Positions 9,812-21,246 of a stretch of 64,000 nucleotides of DNA are shown piece after piece. The first letter of the stretch is position 1; every line of letters starts with the position of its first letter. Made by a program: the position numbers and the translations under genes. This stretch comes from Sphagnum compactum (taxonomy: Eukaryota > Bryophyta > Sphagnopsida > Sphagnales), in NCBI GenBank assembly GCA_965153455.1, contig OZ234494.1:5828001-5892000 (forward strand). The letters run 5' to 3'. The notes beneath the pieces are model-generated. The model saw only the letters and a program-made list of their open reading frames with translations, was not told where the DNA came from and ran no database searches.

Positions 9812-12800
9812 ATGGCGGGGGAGGAACAGCAGCATGATGACACAATGCCTGAGCTCAAGGAGAGCGTCGGTGGAGAGGTCTGTTGTTATTTTGTTGCTTG
9901 CCTTCGTCTTGCCAGTGTGAGTTTTGTATTTTGTGTTTTGAATGCAAGAACAACATGAAGGAACAGATACGACGCCGATTTTATCACGGACGAACTTGTT
10001 CCCGAGCTCCGTTTGTATTGTTCCTGGCATGATGATACCATGCCTGGGCTCAAGGAGAGCATCGGTGGAGAGGTCTATTGTTTTCTTGGTTGCCTTCGGT
10101 CTTGTCCGTGTCATTTCTTATACTTATTGTATATATATTTATAGTTTTGAATGTAAGAACATGACGGAACAGCTGCGACGTCCATTTTTTTCACGAAATA
10201 ATTTATCTCTGAGCTCCATTTGTTTTGTTCCTGGGCATGATGACACCATGCCTGAGCTCAAGGAGAGCATCGTTGGTGATGCCTGTTGTTTCCTTGATTG
10301 GCTTCGGTCTTGTCCGTGTCATTGTTCTGTTTTTTTTTTTTTTCCTGTATTTTTTTTTTTGCTTTGAATGCAAGAAGAATATGAAGGAACACGAATTCTT
10401 CTTGGCATTCCCTTGAGTGATTGCAGAACTGTCGAGAAGGAACCTGGTGCGTATCAGCAATCCATACATTGGATTGCATCGACTGGCATTTCATTTTTTA
10501 AAATGCTTGTTAGTCGAATGACAGACAACAGAAGGCGGAATGTTGTTTTGTTTTGTTTTGTTCGTCTTTTTTCTGTTGTGTCTTGTAGAGCTCAGTAGAG
10601 CTGTGTGTAAATCCCTGTCATCTTCAAGGTATATGTTCCTCCATTCTCATCTTGGAGATTGGATAGAATGCCATATCTGAAATGCACAGTCTGCAGTTCC
10701 TTTGGTGCCATGGCAGATAAAAACAACAGCCATGGCTGTGTCAAAATTTTCTGAACCAGCAGTTCTTTGTGTAGATTGGCACCTTTGATCCAACAAAGAA
10801 GAAGAAAAAGAAGAAAGTGCGAATGCAAGAGGATGAAGAGGTGGAGCCTGTTGAGAAGCTGGTGCAGAGGGTGGAGACCTTGACAGGTATGGTGGGCTCA
10901 TCATAGGCTTGCAGACTTGGTGATGTGATGACACGCTTTTGTCATCTTTTCACTCTTGATATCTTTTATCACTTGCAGTTGCTGATGGTGTGGATTCGAC
11001 TTTTGCGGGGTTGAAAAAGAAGAAGAAGAAGAAGCCTGTAAGTGTTAGTTTTTCTCTTTGTTTCTTCCTCTATTTCAGAGTTCATAAATGCACCAAAATC
11101 CTATGCATCCTCTTATGAAAGGTTGATTGTAATATTGGCATCCATGGTCTCTTGTTAGGTTGTTGCTTCTGTGTTCTTAGTGCTTCTGCATGCAAAAGAG
11201 CTTATGACTGGGAGCAGCTTTCTTAAGAATTGAACCTCAATGTGAAAATTCCCTGGTTTTTGCACATTTTTCTTGTTCTGGCACAGTGATACTAGTACTG
11301 GCTATTTGTAGGTTGAAGGTGAGGTTGCAGATGAAGAAGAAGCGAATGGTGGTGTTGCAGAAGAACCAAATGGTAAACAGTGTGCCCATGACGTGTTTAA
11401 ATTCAATGTGTTGTTGGCAGAAGGCAATCATAGTTGTGAGGGCACATTGTAATCTGGGATTAACACTTCATGAAGCTTAGGGAGAAATCTTTACTGCAGT
11501 GATGCTAACAAAATGTCTCTTTTATGTGTGCATCATTCCAACAAGGCTTTGCAGTCATTTCTTATTAAGCATGAACTCCAGCTAGTCTTTTCTCTTTCAA
11601 CTGTGAATGACAAGGAGATGTCACTTTAAGAATGAATAGAAGAGCATCAGCCAAATAAGTGTCCAAGAGTATGTTGAAATTTGTGATTGTGTGTTGTTTT
11701 TTTGTAGGTGTGGAACTGGATGCAGAGGAGGATGAGGATGATGAGGAAGCAGAAGAAATTGTCTTAGAAGCACGGTTCCCATGGGAGGGTTCAGACAGAG
11801 ACTACCAGTATGAAGAGGTCGGTTCTAGGGATATCTATGCTCTTACATTCCTGTCTATACCTATTACTCTTGAGATTGAGTTACAATTGCCATGACATTA
11901 TTTGACATGGCCATTGCTTGATATGGACTCTATTGTAGTTTGTGGAAAGATAAATACATTGTAGAAGTTTGCATTGTATATTGCATGTTCTAGTAACAGG
12001 CTGGGGTGGGTCCAGCTTTTAGGACGTGTGTTCAACATCCTAAGAGAGAACAACCCAGAGTTGGCGGGAGAGAAGAGGCGTACAATCATGCGGCCACCTC
12101 AGGTTCTCCGAGAGGGTACCAAGAAGACCGTCTTTGTGAATTTTATGGACCTATGCAAAACGTAGGGTTCCCCTGGTCTGTTTCCATTAACTTTGCTGAT
12201 TTTGAGTTTTTTTCATTGTTGTCATGCATCAAGCATAGAACATTGCATCTTTGTTTGTCTGAGGTAGGTGCCCAGAAGACACTCATGTGTGGAGAAGTTG
12301 TCAAGGGTTAAGCAGCAATTGTTACAGATGATGATGGTTGACCAGAAAGGTGAATTGTGCTTATTATGGGATGGGGTGGTTGCACAGCATGCATCGTCAA
12401 CCAGAACATGTTATGGCCTTTCTGCTGGCAGAGCTGGGCACAAGTGGATCACTTGATGGGCAGCAGCGTCTGGTAGTCAAGGGTCGGTTTGCTCCCAAGG
12501 TTTTTGAGGGTATCCTACGACATTATGTCAGTAAGTTTCCTGCAACTCCCTCACCACTGCCATATCTGCCTTGTGCAGACCATTGCTGTTATTACCCTCT
12601 ATTTTTTTTGTTTTTTTTCTGGTATTTGCTATTGCCTTCTCACTAGGCTCTCATGGATGTGTGTCTGCCATAGAACCAAAAAGGTGCTAGTCTCATTGGA
12701 CACTGGTGATTTGTATGAGTGCAGATGAGTATGTGATGTGCAATGGGTGCAAAAGTCCTGACACCATCTTATCCAAGGAAAACCGCTTGTTTTTCCTTCG

Positions 12801-13250
12801 CTGTGAGCAGGTATTTGTTTAATCTAACCCATTCCCTGCGATTGGTGGCACCCATACCATAGCATAGCATGTGTTACTGGTGTGGTTCTGGTCATGCTTT
12901 GCATGTGATTGAGATGAATTATTTAGGGTATTATCTTTTGAGGAATGCAGATGTTAGAGGAAGAGGTGGGTGATTTAGAGATTTACTATGTAGTTGGCTG
13001 GGGTTGGCCACTGTGTGTTCTTATTCTCTGCTAACTTCTGTTTGCTGTGGGAGAATGTGGGAGAGTGAAAGAGGCTGTTAGGATAGGCTTATTTACTTGG
13101 CATTGTATCCCTTCCTTCTGGCTGGCAATTTCATCCAATGTTTTCATTGTCATATTGTTATTGGGGCTGCAGTGTGGATGTTCACGATCAGTTGCACCCA
13201 TCAAGGCAGGATTTGTGGCGAGGGTTGGCCGTCGCAAGACTACCACTTAG
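9812..13250 (+). CDS. eIF2-beta: Translation initiation factor eIF2, beta subunit
   Basis: eIF2-beta is part of the GTP-binding complex that carries initiator Met-tRNA to the 40S ribosome. It binds eIF5 and eIF2B through lysine blocks. Nine exons join in frame to 286 residues: 9812-9877, 10775-10886, 10979-11037, 11312-11372, 11708-11817, 12016-12161, 12388-12530, 12725-12810 and 13173-13250 (TAG). Two lysine blocks are visible: one after FDPT in exon 2, one in the [10 protein letters not shown] segment of exon 3; an acidic stretch follows in exon 5. The conserved core includes [33 protein letters not shown] and [20 protein letters not shown]. The C-terminal zinc ribbon has two CxxC pairs (CNGC and CEQC), and the end is [10 protein letters not shown]. 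Exon 1 encodes [19 protein letters not shown]; intron 1 holds two extra copies of this exon's region. Confidence 0.96.
9832..10430 (+). repeat. eIF2-beta: Three tandem copies of eIF2-beta exon 1 and following intron
   Basis: Units begin with GCATGATGA at 9832, 10027 and 10235, so the periods are 195 and 208 bp. Each carries an open HDDTMPxLKES-like coding stretch and ends with a GTTTTGAATG(C/T)AAGAA-like block. Copy 1 is the used first exon. Copy 2 keeps a GAG|GT donor; copy 3 has GATGCC at that place, so the donor is lost. Neither copy 2 nor copy 3 has an obvious AG acceptor just upstream. Confidence 0.88.
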
Positions 13251-14900
13251 GTATTGCCACACACAATTTTCTAGTTTGAACATATTTTGGAGTCTTTTCA
13301 GATCACTTTGATAGCAATGTCCAAATGATTCCAAATCTACTTAGGGTATGGTTCTGTTGGATCACATGCTTCCTGATGCAAGGGGTTAGTAAATCCCTGC
13401 ACAAGATTCCAGAGTGTGGTGGGCCTTCCTTGAACAAGGAGAAAGTATCCTCAAATCATCCTGACTTTTTCAATCACTCTGGGGTTCACAATTCTGTGAA
13501 TTAGATTGACCAAATGGTTGTTGGACCTGCACTTTTTTGCTTGGAGTGCAATGTTGAAGTTATAAGGCATCTTTCTGTGGCAACACTTCAAATTGCAAGA
13601 ATGTAAGAGTGCCAGGGTTGATGAACTTCTAGTAAGTATTTTTGTAGGTATCTATTGTGGTGATGACTATTGCAACAAGGGGGCGCAATCATGAATTGCT
13701 GTGAAAGCAACAGCGATGGTGCTGATCGCCTCCAGAGCTATTCTCAGTGACATTCTCATATATCTGAAAAATAGATTCACAGTCATGCTTCTACAATGGG
13801 CAATTTATATGATTGAAGGTCTTTTCCATGCTTTTTGCAAACACATAGATTAGCTCAAGAGAAACCATTGGTCGTCTCATAAAACTATTCTTTATATCAA
13901 GTGTAGATGATGGCGAAACTACAAATTGGAAGTCTATTTCTGATTTTGCTGAGCCCCTGGAGTGTGTTGCCTGGGCTTTTGATACCCTCTCTGCCTTTTC
14001 GAGTTTGGAATCGGCAGGAAGTTTGGAATATTCTGCATTTTAAATTGCCCCCAAAATAGGCAGAAAGTGCAAGTGCGAGGGATTTATGCGCTGTGAGAGG
14101 TTCCCAAATGCTTCTTTAAAAGCTTTTTTTTTTAAGAACACAAATTGGTGATCATCAATAAGAAGAATTAGCCAAATTTGGCTATAGATCAGATATGGAA
14201 GTAAATTCTTTAAATATTCATTTTATATTTTGTCGACCTGTGGGCTCCTGTTGAAGCAGTCTGGCGATTAAATTTTGTTTTTTTTTCCGAAATCTGTGAA
14301 TTAGGGCCTCTATTTTTCACAGAAATCCTCTGTAGGTGTTAAAAGCATATTTTTTTCATGCCAAGAAAATGCCAAAAATTCAGCCAAAAGTAAACACGGA
14401 ATCCTCACTGAATACACAAAGGGAAAAATGCTGGTAAGTGTTTTTTTAGTAGGGCCCCGGTCCAGTTAAAGAGCTGGGCAGAAGTTAAAAAAAGAAAGCG
14501 GGCATTTAGAAAAAAGAGACACCCCAAAGAGCAGGCCAATTTCTTTGTCGAAAAATAGCGGAATTTCGCCAAAAAAAACACTTTCTTATTTAAGAAAGGG
14601 CAAAAAAAATTGTTTTCTGGGTGTCGAAAAAAAAAACACCCAAAGAGAAAGAAAATAGGAAAAAGAAGAAATGCAAAAGAAACTGCGAAAAGAAAATTTT
14701 CCGTTTGTTTTGGCTTCTGCTGACCGTGGCTCATCGTGGCAGCCACCGATTGGTCGAAACCTTGAGCTAGGGTTTCGCGGGAGCTTGACTTCCCTGCCTC
14801 CTCTCGCGCGCGTACTGCGAACGCAGGGACGAGTTTTTGCGCGCTTGTTACGTTGTTGCGTCCAGAGTATCGATTTTCTTGACCTTTTTTCCTCCATCTT
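13251..14900. other. Intergenic, 3' of eIF2-beta
   Basis: This holds the eIF2-beta 3' region, then AT-rich sequence. At about 14,148-14,215 is a copy of the dispersed repeat with the palindrome AGCCAAATTTGGCT. No coding sequence was recognised; open frames around 14,400-14,900 have no family resemblance and are rich in homopolymer. Confidence 0.5.
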
Positions 14901-16441
14901 TCTTGCCTACTTCGCACGTACCTTGTTTCTTACAATTCAACGGATTTTTGGGACTCATCTATTGTTTAGTTTTTTGGGTTGGTTGGCTTCGTCTGGAGAG
15001 AGAGAGAGAGGGAGCGTTGTCAAGAGCGAGAGAGATCTTGTGTGCGGGAAAAAAACAGGAGGGTGAATTCTTTGTAAGCTCCTCGTGTAACGAAGGTAAA
15101 GACTATGCACCCGAGTTTTTTAAAAAATTCCTTCTTTTTTTCTTTTTTTATCAAAATTTCGATAATCTCTTGATGAATCTGTGATGTGTTTGCGAAGCTT
15201 TTTTATGGGATGATCTGTCGGTTGTGGGGATGGGTCCTTTTTGTGCACCGTATGAATAGGGTTTCTGGATTGTTTTGTTTTGTCTTTTTTTCCCCAGTGG
15301 GATTTGGCCTCCTGATGAATTGTCGGTGTGGATTGGGGTACCAACAGATGAAGATTTTTGTATGCAGAGGCAATCTTTGTTGTTTTCGGGAGACGGTCCT
15401 TTTGTTGTGGAGAGATGTAGGGTTCCTTAAAAAATAAAAAAATAACCTGGTTGTTTCTGGTTTTTTTTGTTTGGTGAAGTTTGGTGTTTACGAGTTTTGA
15501 AGGAACCCTGAAGAGTTAGTTTGTGAATTGTGGAGTTGTTATAGTATTTTCTGGTTTTTGTTATTGCCTAGAATCACAGGTAGAAGGCTTTTTTCTCTGG
15601 TGGGATGTTAAGCAAACCGGGTTGAACCTATGCCATATAGGGTAAATAAATTGACATCAAAGAGGCGGCAATTTTGGAAATGAAGTACTGCAGAATACTT
15701 TAGAGGATTTCTTCTTTGCTATTTGTTGCTGAAAAAGAAGGGTAGGTTATTGGTTTCTGATGTCTGATATGATGTTTTACCCATGAAGAGCTTATCTTCT
15801 TGTGTTAAGAACAATAATGGAACAGAATGAAAATGGATCATTCATATTTTCTTTTCTGCATTAGGTTTTCAAGGTTGCAGATAAGGAGTGCAGATCTTCC
15901 TGGTATGTTTGTAGGTTTCAACACTTGCTTTCAGAAATGAGTGCTAGGATTGCACCCAATATGGGAGGGCATGCCAGTGATATCATTGTGCAATTCCCCA
16001 CTACTGCAGACATGTGACAGAAACTCAGTTCGTGGATTTCTGTAATACTTGTGTAATCATGTGATCAAGTAGATCATATTTATTCATTGATGCCCACTGT
16101 CAGGAACCAATGATTTTAGTGGGGTGATGTAGCTTGTCCCTGGCGTACATGATAGAGTTGAAAGTCCAATTCCAAGTCCGAATCTTAATACTGTAATCTG
16201 TGCTATTTTATGTGCAATATCTATTTGTTGCTTGAAATATGGATAACATGTCTGGATATGCATATTTGCTGTGAAACTTTCTGGATATTGGACTGAATTT
16301 GAAAAAGAATTCTGGGCGTGGGATTTTAGATAGTTTCTAGATTAGGGAATTACCTGGAATGAGGACCTGTTTTTTGTGGTGCTTGTGGCATCAGGGCCAG
16401 GACTATAAGGAGCTGTGCTGTGTTGAGAGAAGGAGAGAAGG
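14901..16441 (+). promoter_or_regulatory. Probable 5' leader and leader intron of the SERINC gene
   Basis: A purine-rich GAGAGAGAGAG stretch near 15,000 leads to a donor-like CGAAG|GTAAAG at about 15,093-15,098. A candidate acceptor CCAG at about 16,396-16,399 lies 40 bp before the SERINC ATG. Together these suggest a non-coding first exon and a ~1.3 kb leader intron. This is inferred from splice-like words only. Confidence 0.35.
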
Positions 16442-19280
16442 ATGTGGGCGGCATCGTGCCTGGCATCTTGCTGTGCATCATGTGCGTGTGAGGCGTGCAA
16501 GGGGGTGGCGGGTGGCATTTCACGCCGCTCTGCTCGAATTGCGTATTGTGGCCTCTTTGCCTTGTCTCTTATAGTCTCATGGATTTTACGTGATTTTGCT
16601 GGACCACTTCTTGCCAAAATTCCATGTAAGTTTTTCTTGTTTCATTGTGGAGTTTCCCTAGCATCTTCCAGTGTTTCAGTCTTTTTTTCTGTTTGTGAAT
16701 TCAAGTCAATAGCAAGTGATTTCTCATCTGTAGTATAATACAATCCCTATCTGTTGCTTTTCCTCTGGGTCCTGCAAGTGATGTCAGAGTCAGGCAGTCT
16801 GACTGTGCTATGGTATTGCAAAGAGATATCCATAACACCCCCATGCACACAGAACCAGTGTCTGTGTTATGTAGTAACTGATGGAAGCATCAAACTGATA
16901 GTGCAAGTTTTTGGGATTCATGGCCAACTTGCAAGTGGTTGTGGGTTCAATTCTCCACTAAGCCTTGCTAGAGGTTACCTACAGTAGTGAATCTAGCTGT
17001 AGTAGGGGTCACAATGTCAATTTGGTCACCAAAATGAAAGGTGGGTACCTAGTGATTAAAACTGGGGGGAAGATTGGGCACTGACATTAACCCTGTTACG
17101 GTGGTTAGAAAGTGTCAGCCTCCAGAGGGAAGCAATAATAAGCCTTTAGGATTATTCTTCATCTCCAGTTTCATGCTGATACTGTAGCATGATCTCTTCC
17201 ATTTACAGTTTAAAGTTGTGAGTGATGAGGTTCTGGTTACTGGTTATGCCAGGGATCAACACTTTCACAGAGACACCAAGCATGGAATGGTTTGCAACAC
17301 AAGCAGTACTGCGTGTAAGCCTGGGCAACTGTTTGTTCTTTTTGGTGTTTGCTCTCATCATGATTGGTGTCAAGGACCAACGGGACTATCGAGATTCATG
17401 GCATCATGGTGGCTGGATGGCAAAGCTCATCATTTGGTGCATCACCATCATCCTCATGTTCTTCGTACCCAATGGCGTTGCCAATGCTTATGGTTTGAAA
17501 CTAATCCATTCTGTTACTCTTTATGACTGCATTGTTCCAAAGATCAACAAGTAGAATATGGGGTGACAGAAGTCACGATCTGTTGCCCTAGTGTGCTTTG
17601 TGCATTTCAGAAATTTCATTCAACTTGGTTCTGAGGGTATTGGTAGGACAAGCACCATGCAAAGCCAGTGCTTAACTATTAAAGGTTGTCTGCAGGTGCT
17701 GTGTCAAGGTTTGGATCAGGCTTATTTCTACTGGTGCAAGTTATCATCCTTCTTGACTTCACATACAACTGGAATGCTGCATGGGTCGCCAAAGATGAAC
17801 AATTCTGGTTTATCCTTCGAAACATACTTATCACCTATGTTTCAATGCAATGTTGAGCCTAGTGCGGATTCAGTGGTCATGCTGACAAGTTCCCTCTACT
17901 TCCTCAGATGTTATGTTCAGTATAAGTGTATGCCTACTTAGCAGTTCTGCATGTACAAGATATCATCTTTACCAAAGGTCTCATGATAACAGTATGGATA
18001 CAGTCTGATGAGGTGCTGAGATGTGTCCAGAGTTCCTTTAGGTAATGTATGAATTTGGTGATTCTGCAGGTACATAGCACTGCTTGTGGTGTCAGTTGTG
18101 TGCTATCTTGTAAGCTTTGCATTCTCGGGGCTGCTTTTCCACTGGTTCACTCCCTCAGGCGCAGATTGTCAGCTCAACACATTCTTCATTGTTTTCACCC
18201 TCATCCTTGCTGTATCTTTTGCGATCATCTCCCTCCATCCCCAGGTGGGTAGGCATATCTTCCACATCTGACGCTGAATGCCTATGTACTTTGCAGGAGT
18301 TGTCAACCTACTTTCTCATGCTTAATTTAGATTGGGCTCCACTGTGTTTATGATTTTGTTTTAGAACACTGTATGGTATGTACTTGAACCCTGCTTTATG
18401 AAGCAGTCAATTCAAGCACTGCTTAGGTTTGAACTTGAGTGTGTGGATTCAAGTGTGCATTGACAGTTCCTCACAATTGTTGCAGCAGCTCTTTCAAGCA
18501 GCTAATTACCACATGGGATGGGGAAATGGGGAACAGGTGAATGGGAGCCTTTTGCCTGCTGCAGTTTTAGCTGTCTACAGTACCTATTTGTGCTACAGTG
18601 CTCTGTCAAGTGAGCCTCGTGACTATGAGTGCAATGGCCTCCACAAACACATTGGGGCTGTGTCAACCGGCACATTAGTGTTGGGCATGGGCACAACTCT
18701 GCTTTCTGTTGTCTACTCTGCTGTCCGTGCAGGCTCTTCTACTACTTTCCTCTCGCCCCCATCCTCTCCTAGAGAAGGTGCCATCCTTCTTCATAAACTC
18801 TTGTTTGTTTATAGAACACTGTGTAATCCCTATTGGCATGTTGCCATGTAAAAGCTCCAGAGTTTGCCCAGGAGTAGCTAACTGCTTTATCTTGTATGGA
18901 AAGCATGATAGGGTCTGATTGTCATGTGTTGTCTCTGGTCAGGATTATCTCGGAAGCCTCTATTGACAAAGGAGGACATGGAGGAGGGTAATGATCTGGA
19001 AGATGATGATGAGCCAATTAGGCGAGGAGGCAAACGTAGCAGTGAGCCCCGTCCAGTTACCTACGTGTACAGCTTTTTCCATTTGATATTTGCCCTTGCC
19101 AGCATGTATTCTGCCATGCTCCTTACAGGCTGGGGGAATGCAAACATGGAAGAGAAGGATATTATTGATGTTGGCTGGCCATCTGTGTGGGTTCGTATGT
19201 GCACACAGTGGCTCACTGCTGCACTTTATGTTTGGTCTCTTGTTGCCCCCACTATCTTCCCCGATCGTGATTTCTCTTGA
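16442..19280 (+). CDS. SERINC: Serine incorporator (SERINC/TMS) family membrane protein
   Basis: SERINC proteins are eukaryotic multispanning membrane proteins of the ER, Golgi and plasma membrane, proposed to help supply serine for phosphatidylserine and sphingolipid synthesis; transport activity is debated. Six exons join in frame to 429 residues: 16442-16625, 17253-17492, 17696-17807, 18070-18244, 18537-18777 and 18943-19280 (TGA). Direct family marks are the Cys-rich N-terminus (ASCLASCCASCAC), SRRSARIAYCGLFALSLIVSW, RVSLGNCLFF, HHGGWMAKLI, LFHWFTPSGADC, YLCYSALSSEPRDYECNGLH, ASMYSAMLLTGW and the ending VGWPSVWVR...LVAPTIFPDRDF. About ten hydrophobic segments are visible. A charged loop of about 40 residues, rich in E and D, precedes the last segments. 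The gene is tail-to-tail with the STICHEL-like gene. Confidence 0.96.
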
Positions 19281-21246
19281 ACTACAGATGGTCAAAGGCA
19301 CAGTAAAAGAATGCTTTGGAGATCATGAGTTATATGATCTGTGGATTTCTGTGAAGTCACAGATTAGTACATAAGTAGCCACATGTTCTGTCAGGAGCTG
19401 ATGAAGTCAGCGGGTAGTAATGGCAGCTAGCTAGCCAATGCTGTTCATGGTGAATAAGAAAAGTGATAATCTGATGTACATTGTGAGTGCTGCAAGCTTA
19501 TGAGTGCACTCACTTCTGTCTTGTTTGCTTTGGTCTTAGCTGAAATCAACTCAAATCTCTGAACCTGAACTTGGTTACCCACTGCGTTTGCAGATTTTCT
19601 CTCGCCCAGATAATCTTGCAGATCACTCTTGTAGTTCATGAATATGCTTCATTCTGTTTATGAACAATTTGCAACAATCAAGTTTGGATCTGTTGAATTG
19701 TGCATATTTCTGGTCTTGAAGGGGTGAAGTGTTTGTACTGTCCACAAGCTGGAAATTGTGGCTTGTGTTGCTTTTCCAAGACTGCTTGAAACTGAGTTTC
19801 AGGTGACAGCAAACCTTAAGTGAAGTGTTCTAGAAGGAATGGCAGGATGGCTGAATGTCACAACCCTCACACACTACAATTCCGCTTGTGCACCTTTTGT
19901 TATGTCGTTTCAAGTGATGATGTCTGTTAGTGGCTGTATACCACTATTCCACTTGTGTGTTGTTGTAACATGTTTTCAAGAGATGGTTGTGGTTGTACAT
20001 TACAATCTCATAGGTACATATTTTCAAGAGATGTTTGTGTTTCAGGTCCCTGGCAAGAATGTTGAATGGAAAGCTTTGCTTATTTGCAAAACAAATTGAA
20101 TTTCATCCTCTTCCAACATCTGCAGACTACAGCTTTTTCTTTCATCAAAGTGCACCAACAGAGTTCCTGACTCAAACATGAACATCTTTACACACAGTCC
20201 AAGTTCTTCCCACAGGCATTTGCCAGAAGCAGCAGATCAATGAGAATGGAAAACTTCAATCAAGGACAGATTGCTTACAACCCGAAGGTTAAAGATGAAA
20301 CAGAAACCAGCCAACAAGAGTGCAAAGACTCTTACCATATGCAAACAGGGTGGCTTCTCTTTGGTGCATACACTATGGCACATTCTGATATGCTAGGTGA
20401 TCAATGCTTTCACCATTTCAGAGCAGAGGTTCCAAGATGCTGCAGTTACACAAATTGATCATAGAACTGTAAAAGGCACTACCTCACTGCTGGATGATAC
20501 AGTGAGGTACTGAACACCTGCAGGCCATATGCGTTTCTCCAATGTAAGTCTTGCAATTTTGTCCTACACTCTTTGTGTGCAGAAATTCAGAACCATTGTG
20601 ACATGAATAAGAAAGGAGAGGGTGGTTTTGGTTGCTAAGAATTTTGACATACTGCAAGGATCACAGAAAGACTTCCATTGTAAAAACAAGGCTGATGATG
20701 AGCCATCAGAAATTTTTAAGTTGACCAGTTCTGGCTCTCTAACAAGAATCTGCCCATGCTCACCTCTTCTTCCATGTACTCTCTCTCCTTGAAAATATAT
20801 TCATCCCATTTAGGTTTCATCACTGACCTGCATTTCGAGAGCAGAGGTCAGATTCCTGAGGATTCCAGTGGAGTAGAATGTGACCACAGGGACTTCAACC
20901 CAACAAATGGGATCAGAATGAAGAGGGACATTCCTTCTGTTTTAGCCCTCTCAGCATATTTCTGCCCTTGTCCAATTCAAGAGACTTATACAAGTAGAGT
21001 CCCATATGTTCTATATATGGAAGCACCAGAGTGAATTGATCAAGATGTTGTAGTGACCCTTGTCATCAAGGAACTGCTTAGCAAGGAAAATGATGAGATG
21101 AGAGACTTGCCTTAAATTGTTGCCATACTTAGTTGAATTCCACCCGAGAGGACCCCCTGTCCAAGAAGCAAGAAAATGGTGTAAAATCAGCCCACATTTC
21201 CAGCCTCCTTTCAAAAAAGGAATTACTGCATTCACAAGCCCTACAC
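19281..21246. other. Convergent intergenic region
   Basis: About 2 kb lies between the SERINC stop codon and the stop of the minus-strand STICHEL-like gene. A small local duplication with the words CATGTTTTCAAGAGATG and CATATTTTCAAGAGATG lies near 19,969 and 20,017. Nothing else could be supported. Confidence 0.5.

Noticed and set aside
9998-10300. Copies 2 and 3 of eIF2-beta exon 1 as working alternative exons
   Set aside because: Neither has a clear upstream splice acceptor and copy 3 lost its donor, so they are recorded as a repeat rather than exons.
14405-14917. 170-codon minus-strand open frame before the SERINC leader
   Set aside because: Composition is dominated by Phe/Lys from homopolymer runs, there is no family match and the frame overlaps a probable leader.
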